Position numbers and translations under genes: made by a program. Source: Nocardia exalbida NBRC 100660 (GTDB lineage: Bacteria > Actinomycetota > Actinomycetes > Mycobacteriales > Mycobacteriaceae). From it: a stretch of DNA of 36,462 bases. The stretch covers positions 1 through 36,462 of the forward strand of contig NZ_BAFZ01000050.1 of NCBI RefSeq assembly GCF_000308575.1. Direction: 5' to 3'. A model generated the notes under the pieces. The model had not been told where the DNA came from. It ran no database searches and worked only from the letters and a program-made list of their open reading frames with translations. Below, piece by piece: positions 35,218-36,462 of this stretch; position 1 is the first letter of the stretch; every line of letters starts with the position of its first letter.

Positions 35218-35319
35218 GTGTCTAGATGGTAGTATCGTTATTCTGTTCGAGCAACGTGCACGCTGCGGAAATCGTTGTGTTTCCGGCCACGGCGAAATTG
35301 TTCGACGGACCGCGACGGG

Positions 35320-36186
35320 TTACCCCACGCCGAGCGGCCGGCCGATGTCCGCGAGTTTGCCGGACAACCGCTCGAGGTAGCCGAGGATCGCGGGCTCGTC
35401 CTTGTCCGGCAGGCCGTACACCACATCGGTGACGCCCCCGTGCTCCCACTCGGCCAGGCGCGCGGCGTCGGGTTTGTAGTCGAGAGCGACCACGCGCGGA
35501 CGTCCGGTCCGCCCCGCCTGCTGCCAGATGTCGTGCAGCAGGGCGAGTCGATCCGAGATCTCCGTTTCCCCCGGTGTGGTGATCCAGCCGTCGGCGGACT
35601 CGGCTATCCACCGGAAGGTGCGTTCGGTGCCCGCCGCGCCGATCAGCACCGGCACCGAGCGCCGCACCGGTTTCGGCCAGGCCCAGCTCGGCCCGAAGCT
35701 CACGTACTCGCCGTCGTGGCTCGCCTCGTCCTGGCTCCACAGTGCCCGCATCGCCGACAGATACTCGCGCAGCACCGTGCGCCGCTTGTTCGCGGGCACG
35801 CCGTGATCGGCGAGTTCGTCGGTGTTCCAGCCGAATCCGGCGCCGAGCAGGACCCGGCCGCCGCTGAGGTGGTCGAGTGAGGCGATCGTCTTGGCCAGGG
35901 TGATCGGGTCGTGCTCGACCGGGAGTGCGACGGCGGTGGCCAGCTCGATGCGTTCGGTGACGGCGGCCGCCATGGACAGCGCCACCCAGGGGTCGAGTGT
36001 GCGCAGGTATCGGTCGTCGGGTAGCGACGCGTCGCCGGTCTGCGGATGCGCCGCGCTGCGCGCCACCGGGATGTGGGTGTGCTCGGGGACGTAGAAGGAG
36101 GCGAATCCCGCCTGCTCCGCTGCGCGGGCGGCCGGGGCGGGGGCGATGCCACGGTCGCTGGTGAACAGGACGATGCCGAATCGCAT
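35320..36186 (-). CDS. LLM-class F420-dependent oxidoreductase
   Basis: A 288-aa TIM-barrel luciferase-like monooxygenase family enzyme that probably uses cofactor F420 (TIGR03619, Rv2161c-like). Family stretches are the opening MRFGIVLFTSDRG, then FVPEHTHIPV-like YVPEHTHIPVARS, TLDPWVALSMAAAVTERIEL, LSGGRVLLGAGFGWN and MRALWSQDEASHDGEYV. ATG 36186 has AGGGG upstream; an upstream frame to 36354 is rejected as leader sequence. It is followed on the same strand by tetR after ~100 nt. Substrate unknown. Confidence 0.92.
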   Translation of the reverse strand: MRFGIVLFTSDRGIAPAPAARAAEQAGFASFYVPEHTHIPVARSAAHPQTGDASLPDDRYLRTLDPWVALSMAAAVTERIELATAVALPVEHDPITLAKTIASLDHLSGGRVLLGAGFGWNTDELADHGVPANKRRTVLREYLSAMRALWSQDEASHDGEYVSFGPSWAWPKPVRRSVPVLIGAAGTERTFRWIAESADGWITTPGETEISDRLALLHDIWQQAGRTGRPRVVALDYKPDAARLAEWEHGGVTDVVYGLPDKDEPAILGYLERLSGKLADIGRPLGVG

Positions 36187-36462
36187 GGGAACCCCTGTCT
36201 TGTCGGGTCGTTCGGTGTGGTGCTCGGTCTTTCGCCGGTAAGCGCCTCGGTGCTCCTGATGGCGCGCGTACCGGGTGGGGACACCGGTGCGGCTCGGCGG
36301 ACCAGCGGTATGGACAGTTGTTCGGACTGTAGTCCGATCGTATACAGCCTGCAAGAACGCGTTCTCGTTTTCCGGTCCGGCGGTGCGTGCGCCGCAGCAC
36401 TGGGTCGCGGTTTCGAAGAGATCGTTCGTTCGGGATTGTCCTGAAAATCTGTCGGTGGTACC
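36187..36462. promoter_or_regulatory. upstream region with operator-like palindromes
   Basis: No convincing gene is seen. CGGACT-GT-AGTCCG lies at 36323-36336. AGAACGCGTTCT, a perfect 12-bp palindrome, lies at 36354-36365. The latter fits the core AACnnGTT and flanking AG/CT of the KstR steroid-regulon operator (consensus TnnAACnnGTTnnA), though the outermost bases differ. It may control the LLM gene or a gene beyond the window end. Confidence 0.5.

Overview
The window reads as chromosomal DNA of a high-GC, mycolic-acid-containing actinomycete, most likely a Nocardia. Three things support this. The base composition and third-codon positions are strongly GC-biased. The first two thirds follow the gene order of the Mycobacterium tuberculosis Rv1691-Rv1713 segment (TPR protein, HAD phosphatase, small protein, tlyA, nadK, recN, steA, mctB/steB, pyrG, Nudix, xerD, parA, scpA, scpB, rlu, cmk, der). 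The right part carries genes typical of nocardiae: a WS/DGAT wax ester synthase, a secreted glycine-zipper protein, a mycofactocin-type SDR and F420-type oxidoreductases. This is a reading from sequence and remembered families; no database was searched.

Layout. 1-320: a 23S-5S spacer (inferred), the 5S rRNA and a strong rrn terminator. 372-7164: a forward cluster of an RGG-like/TPR protein, a HAD phosphatase, a small protein, TlyA rRNA methylase, NAD kinase and RecN. The last three overlap or abut and look translationally coupled. 7174-8997: a small accessory patch with a reverse SRPBCC protein, a small exported protein, a gene-like remnant and a less GC-rich spacer. 8998-14659: SteA and SteB/MctB (cell envelope/division), CTP synthase, an ADP-ribose pyrophosphatase-type Nudix and XerD. 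14684-21485: a broken cupin remnant, then parA-scpA-scpB-rluB-cmk-der with 4-nt start/stop overlaps (chromosome organisation, rRNA pseudouridylation, nucleotide supply, ribosome assembly). 21628-23870: a thioesterase and a convergent mannitol-type dehydrogenase whose stop codons interlock. 24146-25963: a dps-rsbW-sigF unit behind a near-consensus SigB/SigF-type promoter. 25969-36186: accessory genes, namely a zinc-ribbon protein, an SRPBCC/acyl-CoA synthetase fusion facing a wax ester synthase, a tandem-domain hypothetical protein, a secreted glycine-zipper protein, an XRE regulator, a Ddn-like protein, a mycofactocin-type SDR, a TetR regulator and an LLM F420-dependent oxidoreductase. The right edge carries two operator-like palindromes, one KstR-like.

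Functional picture. The left part is conserved housekeeping: DNA repair and segregation, rRNA modification, cell separation and nucleotide metabolism. The right part is lipid and redox metabolism with its own regulators. I see no CRISPR array, insertion sequence, prophage or tRNA gene. The most interesting points are the self-feeding stress unit (SigF-type promoter in front of dps-rsbW-sigF), the SRPBCC-ligase fusion, the long disordered extensions on three conserved proteins (RGG/TPR protein, ScpA, RluB), a 129-bp tandem duplication that copies a stop-codon hairpin, and the 5' truncated cupin with a 16-bp palindrome. None amounts to a clearly new biological system.
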